Shown here: positions 11,690-23,416 of the stretch, piece by piece
Numbering within the stretch: position 1 is the first letter of the stretch
How the letters are laid out: every line of letters begins with the position of its first letter
Assembly (NCBI GenBank): GCA_020740775.1
Contig: JAHEWK010000002.1
Span: forward strand, 2,294,001-2,358,000
Source of the DNA: Ilyonectria destructans
Lineage: Eukaryota > Ascomycota > Sordariomycetes > Hypocreales > Nectriaceae
Length of the DNA stretch: 64,000 bases
Reading direction: 5' to 3'
The notes under the pieces: model-generated
Told to the model about the DNA's origin: nothing
Database searches by the model: none
The model's input: only the letters and a program-made list of their open reading frames with translations
Position numbers and translations under genes: made by a program

Positions 11690-12440
11690 AAAATAACTTA
11701 TCAGGAGGCATAAAGCCTGACAATTAGCCCTATATCGTAGTAAACATTATTTTCTAAGGCTGTTATACTAGCTTGTTTTCCAGCAGATCTAGCTTTTTCA
11801 AGATGCAGTTGTTCCTGCAGCTTATTGAGGTATTGGGAAAGGTAACCAGTTGGACTAGAAACCTTAGTCTGTTTGAGTAACTGTTGACCTTTGAATGGAC
11901 TGGGTATATGGTCTGTATTGTTGATACTATTGTTGGTGTTTTTTTTACTGTTGAGCTTCTAGTCCCCCCTCTGGATATGTGTGTACTAGGACACCCTAAC
12001 CTCTTGATTAGTATATTATCTAATATTAATTCTTTAGAGTTAATACTATATAAAAAATACTATATAGAGGTCTAGCTGACTCTTAAAGCCCCAATTAATA
12101 CTTATATAACTCCTTCTGTAACCCCAACTAAAAGTAAATAATACCAAAAGGAGATATTGCAGCAGCATACAGTCAGATTTCAGCAGAAGCACCCGCAGAT
12201 ATAATAGAGTGCGGGCTTTAGGAAGAAGGTACAACCCGCCCAGAAGCCCATACAACCCGCCAAGAAGCCCGACAATCCCAAGCAACACGCCGAGTTGACC
12301 ATGCACGATCGGGTGGAGGATTTGCTGCTTGCAGACATCTCTACGGAGGCTATCGAGCGTGCGCTTGTTTTCCAAGGCTGTTATATTGTGATCACCTCCA
12401 GAATCGACCATGTCACTCTGGTGTAACCCCTGAGGAAATG
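11690..12440. mobile_element. AT-rich decayed transposon-like island
   Basis: Composition drops sharply in GC here. On the minus strand, about 11890-11730, an open stretch reads roughly GQQLLKQTKVSSPTGYLSQ, then a Leu/Gln/Glu-rich helix, then KARSAGKQASITALE. This pattern resembles the coiled C-terminal tail of fungal Fot1/pogo-type DDE transposases. On the plus strand 12210-12425 a separate stretch contains MHDRVEDLLLADISTEAIER, not identified. Both are bounded by stop codons and neither has a start or catalytic domain. It is best read as repeat-induced-mutation debris. The family assignment is by resemblance only. Confidence 0.35.
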
Positions 12441-12991
12441 TGATTCGGACAATACGCCGTGGTAAGCAGGCCATCCGGTGCTGGCACTGGCGTCCTTGCA
12501 CTCCTAACGTGACCAGAGATATGCAATGGCTCTCCAATTTCTCATGTACGGGAGCAGAGACGCTGTTTCATGACCTCGTGCAACTGGTCCTCGGCAGACA
12601 AGATGCTGATCCACCGGTACCTGACATTGGATCGGTTGGTAGATTGGCGCACTACGGTGCGGTCGGTGATGCTGTGAAGATGCCGTAGGCGACGCGGCGA
12701 CCAGTCTATTTCTCTGGGTTTGATACAACGTCGCTAGATGAACAATCCTGCCATTAATCCTGCAGCCCTGCACGCAAGATTTCCTACCAATCTCTGGGGG
12801 CTCTGAGCTGTCCGGTTCCTCGAACGTGGCGGACTTGTGGTGCCTAGGCCTGACAAAATTTTCGGGGTCTTAACTGGCGAGTATGATACTCTGGTGTGTC
12901 GTTTTCGGGACGGAGTGAGCTTGGTAGCTCGAACGAGATGTGGTTAGGACACCTTAAGGCGTCCGACATTGGGTCAGATCACACGAATAAA

Positions 12992-13322
12992 TCAGGCAGT
13001 CGTTGTAGAGGATGAATAGGCCAGAAACAGTACGGGGGAGCCATGTCGGGAGTCTGATGCGGTTTCTGATATTGAACTGCCACGGGCTATCAATCCTAAT
13101 ATAGGGCACTTACACGGGACTCTCGAACGAGGGACCGTGGACCCGGCAGCGACAGCGGCATGGCCAGGGTCCTGAGGGGGGGGGCTGGGAGACGCGACCT
13201 CGCGCACGTTGGGAGCCGGGAGGTCCAGGGGTGGTACCTCGTTGGCCCTGCAAGAATGTTAGACTTCATTGATGCGTGCCTTGAAGTGGCGAGGATCAGA
13301 ATGGGATGATGGACACTTACAT
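12992..13322 (-). CDS. Possible tiny spliced gene or 5' gene fragment
   Basis: A well-formed intron, GTAAGT at 13320 to CTTGCAG at 13248 with a TCTAAC branch-like site, joins AT (13322-13321) to G at 13247 and so creates a split ATG in the context CCATGG. The frame continues through a Pro/Ala-rich stretch (NEVPPLDLPAPNVREVASP), a second possible intron 13113-13054 (GTAAGT..CATCAG), and stops at 12992, total 65 residues. No domain is recognised. It may be a real small gene, the N-terminus of a lost gene, or chance. The splice signals are the only support. Confidence 0.25.
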
Positions 13323-13888
13323 GGTATCAATATTGAACCAGGCTACCGAAAGAGAGAGAAAGAAAATAAAAAGAGGAGATGGGGGAACGGCATTTTAAAC
13401 ACGCATGGTGCCATATTCCTTCCCTGACCTTGTCTCGTCAACTCGGCAATCGCAGAGCGATGGTTGTCAGGATCAACGGAGCTAGATTAGGTAGGAAAGC
13501 ATGGGGGAATGGGATAGGACTGAAATTTCACGACTCCGTGAAGAAACTGCAGTTGCCTAAAATAATTAATTTCTAAAAATTCCAATACTAGAAAAAGCTC
13601 ATACCGGATATCTTGCAAATCTCCATCAACTTGAGTATAATGAACGACGCTCATTTTTGTTCAAGGGTCCAGGTTTCCTCGCCATCCCATATCTATCACC
13701 ATTTAATGGCGGCCCACTCCATGCTGACCTGCTCTGCCAATTGCGCAATGTTTCCTTCCTGATATCCCGGTTCGTTTATTGGAATCTTTCTCTCTATGCC
13801 GAGAATGCGTGTGTGTAGATTCGAGAGAATGGGTGCTGCGTCGGAGATATATTTGTACTATTTTATTCCCCAGTCATGATGTATGTTC

Positions 13889-15220
13889 TTATTCGTGTAA
13901 TTGCAACTGCCACCTTTCTTTGATGGAGGTAGCACATCTGTGGTTGCGAGGTAGTGCTTTGCCCGTATCAGGGGAGGGTTTTCCAGACGCGAAGACCATG
14001 ACTCCTCGGTCAAAGGTAGACCTGCCGTGCTCCAGAAGTTGCCGGGCCGCTGCTGTTCCTCCTGTTGGGGTGGAGATTTCAAGCTGGGTGGCCTCAAAGG
14101 CCGCCCCACGGCGTAAGTCTCTGGTAATCGGTCGCTGTGTGGCCCCAATTAGGGCGGCTGCCTGTTGCAACCATTTCCCAAAGGCGTCCTTGCCCGCAGG
14201 CTCGTCTGGTTGAAGAACAAATTGTGCTCGCTGTGACAACGAGCAGAACACCGGCCTGTCTGGTTTGGTCCAGACGACCCTCCGTTCAGGATGTGCCTTG
14301 ATATTGGCTCGGAGACTTTCCCAGGAAGTCTCGGTAACAGCGCTCATCCTGAGAGCAAGAACAAGGAGAAGCCGGATGATATAATCGTGGTTCATCTCGG
14401 GAGTATTCAACTCTCGGAACTCGAACGACACAGCGGTCTTAGGATCGAATCTTTGGATAAATTAATAAAAGAAAAAACAACGAGGAATGAGAGTATACTT
14501 TTTGCCCTTAGTGAAACATAGGGACACGGTCGCCATTAAAGAGCCATCTTCTTTAGTTGGGTCTTCTCAAATTGTAATGTGCTTCTAACACAGAAATTCG
14601 TTTTCAGTGTACCCAGTTGACCTGGTTACATCCCCGGGTCTCGCACCCGTTGCCGACGCATAGTAATGCAAGGTGCCTTCATAATGGTAATATCCCACTG
14701 GTGGGAATCCCTGTCCAGAGCATCGCAGAAGACAGCATGCACCATTCTAGACACGAGCTCGGAGGTAATCCAGAGGTTTTCACCGTGGGCTGGGTCCTTT
14801 GTCAACGAGCCATTCTGAAGTAAAGTCTGGAATGTACTAGCTATAGATTAGCCCTGTAAATATCCCTTGGAATTCCAGATACTTACTGAGCGTGGCCTTG
14901 TCGCGTGGGGTAAGTCGCCACGAGTCATACTTGAATCGGCACCACGTCTTCACTGCCCCGAGCCCGATGTGGACTGTACTTAATGCAATCTCCTTTCGTC
15001 CAGTGGAGCACTGCATAGCCTCGAGGATGGATCGTGTTTTTCCGAGTGTCTTCGAGGTTACTTGATGCTTCTGTGCTGACTCTTTCATATTTGCGATACT
15101 GGATGCCCCAGCAGATGCAGTCTTGGCTGGCTTGACATTGGGTATCTCAATATCTGACGAGTTAAACTCATCGTCATTGGATTGCTTCGCCACTTGGTTC
15201 TCTCCTAAGGACTCTCTTGC
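13889..15220 (-). pseudogene. Broken tyrosine-recombinase-like gene (Crypton/captain-type relic)
   Basis: Three minus-strand open segments read like successive parts of one protein. 15220-14892 has no ATG and ends at a GTAAGTATC donor; its end, GLGAVKTWCRFKYDSWRLTP, looks like part of a core-binding domain. 14826-14626 continues with SELVSRMVHAVFCDALDRDS and ends in a stop. 14440 to about 13950 holds FRELNTPEMNHDYIIRLLLV, then PITRDLRRGAAFEATQLE and RQLLEHGRSTFDRG. The last two resemble the box II Arg (LRRG) and the LGH..T block of tyrosine recombinases. The final Tyr nucleophile is not visible, the start is missing and the first two segments are closed by stops, so the gene is not intact. 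Which YR family it came from cannot be told by eye. Confidence 0.45.
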
Positions 15221-16089
15221 AGAGAATAAGATCTTAAAGGGTAATGATAATATAATAGTTTAGGGAATAACTTTTAGTAGAACCTTGAAGGGGTTGGTGA
15301 AGGAAGGAAAAGAAAGCAAAAGGCTCGAGGACGGGGGCGGACGAAGATTATATACCCCGACTACCGTGGATCACGCCTGGAACTTGGGCATGATTCACGA
15401 CGAGGTAGGGGTTGAATCGCCTACTAACACATTAGAAAAGAGGGAGACCCAGGGTGATTCAGCCTCGGGTAGAGTAAGCCTATAGTGAGAATAGCCATGA
15501 GTCGGCTGAGGAGCCGATCTTGGTCTGAAGGATCGAAAGGTTTAGAAGAGTGAGGTTTTATCTACCTATCTCGGGATAGTCAGGGTCGTCCCTACCTCAG
15601 CTAGACCTACACAGTTCCTACCCTGGATACAGTAGATATTCTAGATAATCAGTACTGATTAAGAGAGTAAGAATAATAAGTAGATAAATAAAAATGCACC
15701 TCAGAATACACCCTTAACTGGGCACGCACATACTAAGCCGATTCTTCGGTGGAACGATTTGCCGTCACTCTCCAATGATGCTACCCTATATCTTTTCCTG
15801 GCATGGCATGTGCACAATATTTTCCTCACAAGCACTCCCATGAGCTAGGTACGAAGTAGGCGCAGTGGAGCACTCCCCCCCATTACGAAGCTATATTAGG
15901 TACCTAGGATTCGGAATTAGGGTGCGGCTCCAGGTGCTAAGGCCCGCCTAAGAGTGTCCTTCCCCAGCTTCCATCGATCGCCAGCGCTATTGGCTGTCAG
16001 CAGCGTTGTCGCGAGACCGCCACCTGCTCGTCCCTTGACTTCGATACACGAGGCTTCATGGCCTCAATATAGAGGACAAATAACCCATC
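15221..16089. other. AT-rich intergenic DNA, possible transposon edge
   Basis: AT-rich stretches at 15240-15260 and 15640-15700 flank a segment with a TATATA near 15350. No terminal repeats or target duplication could be matched by eye. The last 150 bases are the promoter of the GH125 gene. Confidence 0.4.
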
Positions 16090-17833
16090 ATGACACGGAT
16101 CCTCCTTCTGCTGCTGGTCGCCGCGGCTACCGCAGTCTCGGCCGACTGTCCCAGCTACGAGAAGTACGCCCGCGACCGCCACGAGCCCTTCTCCAAGGGC
16201 CGCTACGCGTTTCCCTTCCAGCGCCCGGACGAGAGCTGCCGCACATACGCCGTGCCAGCCGTTGAGCATACGATTTCCAATGAGATGCCAGGCGCAATTG
16301 GAGATCCGGATCTTTATCGGCTTTTCCAGAATACCTGGCCGAATACCGTAGACACGACGGTTCGGTGGCGGGGAGTCGCTGCCGACAACCCAGACGAGGA
16401 GGTTCGTCGCGATGCGAATACACCACCACAACACAACCCTCGGCCATATATCGTAAGCTAACATATCAATTCGTCTCTATAGCTCGCTTTTATCACCACC
16501 GGAGATATCGATGCTATGTGGCTGCGCGATTCAGCCAATCAACTTCAGTCCTACAAGTCCATCATCTCGCGATCCGCCGCCAACGACAAAGAGAACGACA
16601 TCGCCTCCCTCTTCCGCGGCGCTATAAACCTCCAGGGCCGCTACATCCGCGAAGCGCCCTTCTGCAATGCCTTTAGACCTCCCCCGGAGGCTAAGCACAC
16701 TCGCTCCGAGCGCGACATTGGGCCCCGGGACAGAGTCCACCCCCAGTATAACCCCGACGTCGTCTTCGAGTGCAAGTACGAGCTCGACTCCCTCGCCGCC
16801 TTTCTCCAGCTGTCGTGGGACTACTACGAGGAGAGCGGGGATGCCGACTTCTTTGGCAAGTTCGCATGGGTCGACACCGTCAAGAAGATCCTCAAGGTGG
16901 CCGAGCACATGCAGGAGGGCACGTATACCGACGAGGGCGAGGTTCGCGACTCGGTCTACACCTGGCTGCGCGATGCCGACAGCGCCTCCGAGACCGTATC
17001 CAACCACGGCCGCGGCGCCCCCGTCAAGGGCAACATCGGGCTCGTCCGGAGCTTCTTCCGGCCCTCGGACGATGCCTGCATCTTCCAGTACTTCATCCCC
17101 GCCAACATGATGCTCGCGCGCTACATGACGTCGTGCGCCACGATCATGCGCAAGCTTGACGGTAAGGTGGCTGATCAGATGGAGAACTTGGCAGCGGGAA
17201 TTGAGATTGGTATCAATGAGCATGCCATCATTCCGCACCCCAGGTTTGGCGACATGTACGCTTATGAGATCGACGGCTTCGGCTCGTTTAGCCTTATGGT
17301 AACTAGACCTTCTTCACTCTTTAGGCATATCATGCTAATAAAAACCCCCAGGACGATGCCAACATCCCCTCGCTCCTCAGCATTCCTCATATGGGTTATA
17401 AGCCCGCCTCCCAGCACGTTTACGACAACACCCGCGCCTTCGTCCTTAGCTCGTCAAACCCCTACTACGCCCATGGACCTGTTCTCAACGCCACCGGCGG
17501 CCCACACCTCGGGCCCGGCATGGCCTGGCCCATGGGGCTCATCATCCAAATGATGACGAGCGACAACGACGAGGAGATTGTGGACGGCCTCAGACAGCTC
17601 TTGGGATCGACAAGCGGGCTTGGCCTGATCCACGAGATGGTGAATAGTCACAACGAGAATAAATGGACGAGATCATGGTGAGATAGTACCCGATTTGCCA
17701 CGGTGCCCGTAACTAACTCTGGAATCATAGGTTTGCTTGGGCGAATGGACTGTTTGGCCAGATGATTTTGGACCTCTGGAAGCGAAAACCGGACTTGATA
17801 GCAAGGAGTTATCAGGATAACGCAAAATCATGA
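16090..17833 (+). CDS. Secreted or lumenal GH125 exo-alpha-1,6-mannosidase family protein
   Basis: Four exons, 16090-16401, 16483-17298, 17352-17677 and 17731-17833, 518 residues; each intron is 53-81 nt with consensus ends. The N-terminus [20 protein letters not shown] is a signal peptide. The exon 2 start, [20 protein letters not shown], is the hallmark GH125 (DUF1237, S. pombe mug157) motif around the substrate pocket. Further family blocks are [32 protein letters not shown] and [15 protein letters not shown], and the end [15 protein letters not shown] is the typical closing segment. Family enzymes remove alpha-1,6-linked mannose from N-glycans or cell-wall mannan. The catalytic acid and base were not assigned residue by residue. 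The gene is convergent with the HECT ligase, with only 150 nt between the two stops. Confidence 0.93.
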
Positions 17834-17983
17834 AGCAATGTAACCTATAGAAAAGAGAATCTATGTTGGAAAATGAACAAGTACCACCGTTGGAAAAACC
17901 AAACTTCCCAATTTCATCGCTAATGCTATAATGTCTGCCTGCCTTGATGTGCTCCATCTTAACCAAATCACCATTGACCCGTT

Positions 17984-20900
17984 TTAACTCAGATCGAACC
18001 CAGCTCCGGAGGTAACAGCGTACAGCAGTTTCTCCCGGAGGACTGCTTCCGAGGTGTACCTCGGAAGCTTCAGCAAATTGACACACGTGCTGGTGCTCGG
18101 TAACCGCTCCTCATCCGTCCCACCATCGCGGATGCTGAACTTGGGCTTGAGTTGCGAGAAGCCCAGCAGCGGAGCGCGCGGCGTTGAGCTGACGTACTTG
18201 AGCACGTCACGGCGCTGGGTATCTGTGAAGCCCTGCATGACCTTCCAGAAGATCCGGATAGTATCGTGCTCCTGGCCATCGTCGCCAACCTCGTAGAGGC
18301 CGCTGTAGATGGTGTTGCGGCGGAGGTCCTCGATGTCAATCTCGGACGAATCTCCGCCGACGAGGCGCTGGAGCTCAGACTGGTTGAACATGGAGAGCCA
18401 CGAGGGGCGGATGATGGCGCGGAGGCCGCGGAGGAAGGCAGCCGTCTGCAGAGACGGCTGAGTGACGAGACGATGGCGGGCGATGTAGGAGATGTAGAGG
18501 AGTCGGTTGTCGTTGGTGACTTGTACCTGGTCGCCATTGGCAATGAGCTTTCTCGTCATAGTTTTCACCGGCTGTCCGGTCTGGGAGATCTGGTCCGTCA
18601 CCGTAAAGTCGATGCCTAGTTCTGAAATGTCTCCGGGATAGTTCTTCACTCGAAGCATGCCGTTGTATAGTTCCTCGTCCATGTCGCGCAAATCGTTGAC
18701 GCTGCCTTTGTAGCTATTCTCGTCGTTGGGCCCGGACGATGCCCACTTTAAGAGAAAGAAGCCTCCAAAAGCTAGGTCTACAAGAATTCCCTCGTACATG
18801 CACTTGCCGACGATTCTGCCTAGAAACTCAAAGCGCTTGAGGAGGCTGGCCATGTGTCCTTTCCACTCGGGGTCCGATTCCGTCGTTCCGCTTTCTCGCA
18901 AGGACTCGCGCAGCACATCGACGGCAGTCGGATCTGGATAAAGGAGTCCCTTTTCGTTAGAGGTAAACATTCCAAGTCCCTTGTCCTCATCTCCAAATGC
19001 TTCCGAGGTGACGCTGATGAGAAATTCCTTGGTGACGCCGCCTCCATCAATACCAGCTTCTGGGGTGCCAAATTGATCCACAAAAGTAATCTGGATAGGA
19101 TCTTTGAGCCCCTCGCCGATCTCATAAAACTGTTTGTACGCATCTTCAAAGAGTCGTTTCCGACGGATTTGAGCATGGTGCCTAGCAAAAGGGTGAACGG
19201 GGAAAGGGCTGTCGCCATCCCTACGCATCCGATCAAGTTGGATGAATTGACGGAAGATCATGACTCGTGTTTCGAACGGAACAACAAACGGCATGTGCTT
19301 GAGAATCTCCAGCTTCGGGCCCAGCTCAGCTAGTCGTCGTTCTCGCTGCACCCGCATTTGTTGAGATTTCAACCGCTCCAACCGAGCATGGCGTGAGAGC
19401 CTTTGACCAGCGATGGTAGAGTAGAATCCCGGGTCGGCTTCGAGGTCGGCCTCAACATCGGAGTCCATGTCCTCATCGCTATCCCCCTCTCCCTCCTGGT
19501 TCTGTCGTTGTTCCTCTGCGATGACGGCACTTACAAAGTCTTCCTTGTCGAGTTTGTCTGTCATAAGCCAATGGTTTACAGGGAGAAATTGCTTTCTGGA
19601 GTCCCTTTCGTATAGCATCTTCATAGCCTCAGTCAAAATGCCCCGGAGACTGTCTAGGTCCAATCTTGTCGCGGGTCTCGAGGCCGCGGTCCCTTGTGTT
19701 TCTCTTCCAGACCCTGCAGAACCAAAGTAAGAGTCCATACGAGATTTGCTGGCAGCCTCAATGGCTTCTCGTGACTTGGAAAATTCCTGAGTTTTGTAAT
19801 GAAGAGTGAAGGCGGTGTTTTTCAGGAAGATTGTCAAGGGGCTTATGTCACCTAGCGACAGACTACAGGATTGAATGTGCGATGTGGGCGAGTTCTCCAT
19901 GAGCCGAGGATAAATACCGCTGAAGAAGTCTTCGTCATCACTCAACCTGAGTATGAAGATGTACAGCTCAAGGAAAAGTAGAATGACGCGCCATTCTTGT
20001 TCTTCCACGGTGGCGTTGGGGGTATCAGAAGAAGCACGTAAGTACCTGCGGAGAATCTCAACTGGCCGCTCTGACTCTGTTCTCAACTTGTGGAATACAG
20101 TCGTCTGCTTCATAATTTGCCAGAGAAACTTGACCGTCGGGATCTTGCCAGATGCAGCTGGTATTTGTTCACGAAACAACCGCATTCGAATGTCGTCGCC
20201 ACTGCTAGGAAAGCACCGGAGGAGTGTTAGGATATAGCCTGCCAAGAGGCTTGTGCCGCGAAATTCGTGAGTTGACGACTCTGCTAAGTTGATTGAGAAA
20301 TCTTGCAGGAGCTTTGAGATGCCGTCATTTTCAACCAGCGACAGAAGTTTGTTGGAGATGTAAGGATCCAGTGGCTGCACTAGAGCCTCATCATGAGCTT
20401 CTTCAGGATCCGAACTCTCCAAAGAGACCTTGATGCCGATGCGAACGCTGATATCTGAGGAGAGGGCTGACAGCTGAGTGTATAGAGTCTCCAAGTAATT
20501 AAATCTGTGAGATGCATCTAGGGTGAGGCGACCCAAGTCGATAAAGTGAGCCAATAGCCAAAGCAAGCCATCTTTGGAATACTGGTCAACAGAGGCTGAA
20601 GAAAGTTCGTCCAGAATAGCGCTTGCTAGTGTAGGTGCTGAAACCGCTTTGGAGAAGACATCGATATTGTCTTCAAAGAGATGTAGACTTTTGCTCGTCA
20701 AGAAGGAAAAGGCGTAAGCACGGTAAACCCTCGGTTCTACATGCAAACCACATTAGTCAAATTCCGGAGAGTGCTGGGATACCACTTACCGTCTTCGGAC
20801 CTAGCCGCCAACGGAGCAGACAGTGCTTCGAGGAGGAGGGTTGACCAATCTCGAGTCAGGTCCCGAGTTTGACATCGCTTGGCCAGCACAGTATAGTATC

Positions 20901-21567
20901 TATCGATCGATGGCAGTATCGTTTGAGGAGAGGCGGAGATGATTCGAGTGGTGAGCTTTAACAAGATCTGTGTCTCGGTAGCTGTGTCTCTGTGCATATC
21001 AGTCAGAATGCGTCCAAAGATTCTTGGGACACTTGGCGCTGTCCCCGACCACTCAGCTTGCACATACTCTTGTGAAATGCTTCTATCTATTGCGTCGACG
21101 AGCAATCGGACTAGCCGTTGGACTCGTGATTGATGGATATCGGCAGGAGCAATGGCTTGAAGGTCGACGGTCTCGGAGTCGCGTGCATAGAGCGCAAGTC
21201 GTCGAATATCGTCGTTTCTTCGCCAGGTAAAGAAGGATAAGAGGAGTGTGAAGGCTTGCGGCAGCCTCTGAGTTGCATCTCCCGTGGGAGTCGAGCTATA
21301 GAGCTGATCGAATGCAGCTCGGCGAGACTCGCGGAGGCTCGTTCTAGCTCGATGACCCCTCCACGTTTGCTGAATCTTGCCGGCGGCCTTTAGACGCTGT
21401 CGTTCTGCGTGACGCTTCTCGCGATCGGCTTGGGCATTTGAGACGGTCTTGGTGGCGTTGGAGACGACCGAGGGACTCCACGAGGTGTTGGCAAAGGGGT
21501 TCCCGGCTTGGCCGCTGAGGTTGACGTTGCGCGGGCGCCTAGAGTTACCGGTGAAGGTCGAGAACAT
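17984..21567 (-). CDS. HUL5: HECT-type E3/E4 ubiquitin ligase, HUL5/UBE3C family
   Basis: Two exons, 21567-20790 and 20736-17984, with a 53-nt intron (GTAAGT..ATGTAG), 1176 residues. The start is the ATG of MFSTFTGNSRRPRNVNLSGQ, matching the conserved UBE3C/Hul5 beginning. A short basic helix and an IQ-like motif, AAGKIQQTWRGHRARTSLRE, follow at about residues 60-80. The middle is a helical region with an acidic stretch (EGEGDSDEDMDSDVEADLE). The last 350 residues are the HECT domain, with IDGGGVTKEFLISVTSEAF in the N-lobe and the catalytic Cys in LPSTSTCVNLLKLPRYTSE at about residue 1144. The family extends ubiquitin chains on proteasome-bound and misfolded proteins, in nucleus and cytosol. 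In-frame TTG upstream of 21567 was rejected as a start. Confidence 0.95.
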
Positions 21568-23237
21568 GGTGGTGGCAAGGGCGTGGGCGTTGGAGACGAA
21601 GGGAAAGATCAACGAGGGTGCAGAGTCATCCTAGAGCTGCGGCCAGTCGACGATCGGCTGTGATGCGCGTTCTAGAAGATTCAGCCTTGGGCTCAGTCAG
21701 CGGCGGACAAGGTGATGGAAAGTGCTATTCGCCCGATGCTTTGGTCGGTTGGTGGGGATTCGAGGGTGAGGTCACTCGCGGGCCGGGGTCTAGCGGGAGG
21801 CGGTTGATAAGATAAGCTCATTGGCATGATGAGAAAGCAGGTGGCAGTTGGCAGGCAGAGAGCAGGTACGTACCTATACCAGGCTGTTCCGTTCCTGCCT
21901 GGCAAGTCCGTTCCTGCCAGGCAAGTCCAGGGTGCTGGAGGTGGTCAGTGCGGCCAAGCTTGGGAAACTTGGGAACTACTGGGAAGTGGGAGACAGTGTG
22001 AGACATTGAGGCGTAGTACTGTCCCACGGCGTCATGGGCCATCGGCGCATCCGCACCCGCATTCGCGTCCACAACCGGCGGCTTGGGCCAAAGGGACCAA
22101 AAATGCGATTGGAGAGTCAGCGACATTTTTGCGGTGTAGGGATGCCAATGACACCCTGCCCAAGGACCGAATCCAGGATATTGTCAGGATCTTGCCACAT
22201 GCGAAGTTCCTTTTTTCGAAGCCATCTGAGGGAGGCGTTTGGTTCCCCCGCAGAAGTGCCCGCATTGTGATTCTACAGCTGGACCTGCGTTGAGACACAA
22301 CACGGTGCGCAAACGCCGACGCGCCAGGCAGGGTCGGCCGCATGCCTGAATTTTATTCTGCCATGAAATTTGAAATTTCGTCAACAAGCAAACGGGTGGC
22401 CGCAGAACCGTTTATGCCTGTCACTCCCGTGTCCTGGTCTCAAGGGAGTTTAGGCGGCACATGGTTTGTGGGCGAAATTTCGCACGGCCATCCACACCTG
22501 GGCCGCAAGTACTGTAGCCACTGGCCAGATGGAGGGAGGAAGCACGTGCGACGGGGGACTAACACCATATCATGGAGCACAATGCCAGATGTGTTAGTGA
22601 ACCACCCCACCTGCCACCTTTAGCTTAGCATTCCTGCTAAATAAATACATGATTCGGCGTGGGCGGGCCAGCCCAACGCTCGCAGGTGCAAGCGGCCGGC
22701 GGTGATTGCGGCGGCGGACTGGCAGCCACTGAGCCCCCCCCAGGTAGGCTCACTCCACCACCCTTGCCCGCCCACCACTCACGCTGTCCCTCCACCGCAT
22801 AGGTCAAGCAAAAAAATATCACCTCGACGAAATTTCTCTTTTTCCCTCCTCAACCGCAACACCAACCTTATCAACCAAACCCCCAAACCCATAAAAGTCG
22901 AGTCAGGTCAGAGGTACGGTCTTCGTACTAGTTCTCTGTTTCTGCTCACTTCTTCCAACCTACAAAATCACAAAAAAAACTTGAAAACCCCCCAAAAAAC
23001 CCCCCTTCACCCACTTCCACCCCTCCTCCCACGTCCCTCCTCGTCTCTCTCGCGACACCGCCCGAGTGACAGAATCCCCCATCGACCATCCTCCAACGTC
23101 GTCTTTGAGCCAGCTTCTCCCTGCCACTCGAAGCATCTCGGATTCCTCGCGGCCGCTTCGCTTTGTCTGCTGCTCGACTTCTTTGTTCGCTCCGGTCTAG
23201 GAACCCCGCGAACTCGATCCGCCATCGTTCTCTTAAG
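21568..23237. other. Intergenic: promoters of HUL5 and PAB1, PAB1 leader
   Basis: Divergent promoter region between HUL5 and PAB1. From about 22700 the plus strand becomes strongly pyrimidine-rich, as is usual in front of highly expressed fungal genes, and then A-rich (see 22961-23000). No gene is seen between 21650 and 22700; short frames there lack domains. Confidence 0.5.
22961..23000 (+). promoter_or_regulatory. A-rich tract in the PAB1 5' leader
   Basis: A run of A-blocks (ACAAAATCACAAAAAAAACT, then GAAAACCCCCCAAAAAACC) lies in the probable PAB1 leader. Poly(A)-binding proteins in animals repress their own mRNA through an A-rich leader element; use of this tract in the same way is inference. 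Confidence 0.35.
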
Positions 23238-23384
23238 GTGCGTTCGCTTGTGACCCCTTCCCCTCCAACTCCACCCTCCCCAACCACCACGGCGGCCGAC
23301 AGATCGTTTCCTCACGTCTTTTCAATCGCGGCCTTCTGCTTGGACCCCCCTCCAAATCTTTACTGACCCGCGTGTTTCCCACAG
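23238..23384 (+). other. Probable 5'-UTR intron of PAB1
   Basis: CTTAAG is followed by GTGCGT at 23238; an ACTGACCC branch-like site and a TTTCCCACAG acceptor end at 23384, 33 nt before the ATG. Leader introns are common in front of highly expressed fungal genes. Motif-based call. Confidence 0.5.
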
Positions 23385-23416
23385 GTTTATCGATAACCAG
23401 AGACTCCGACGTCACA

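Noticed and set aside
16531..17238. 235-residue minus-strand frame inside the GH125 gene
   Set aside because: Mirror of the GH125 coding sequence; no independent support.
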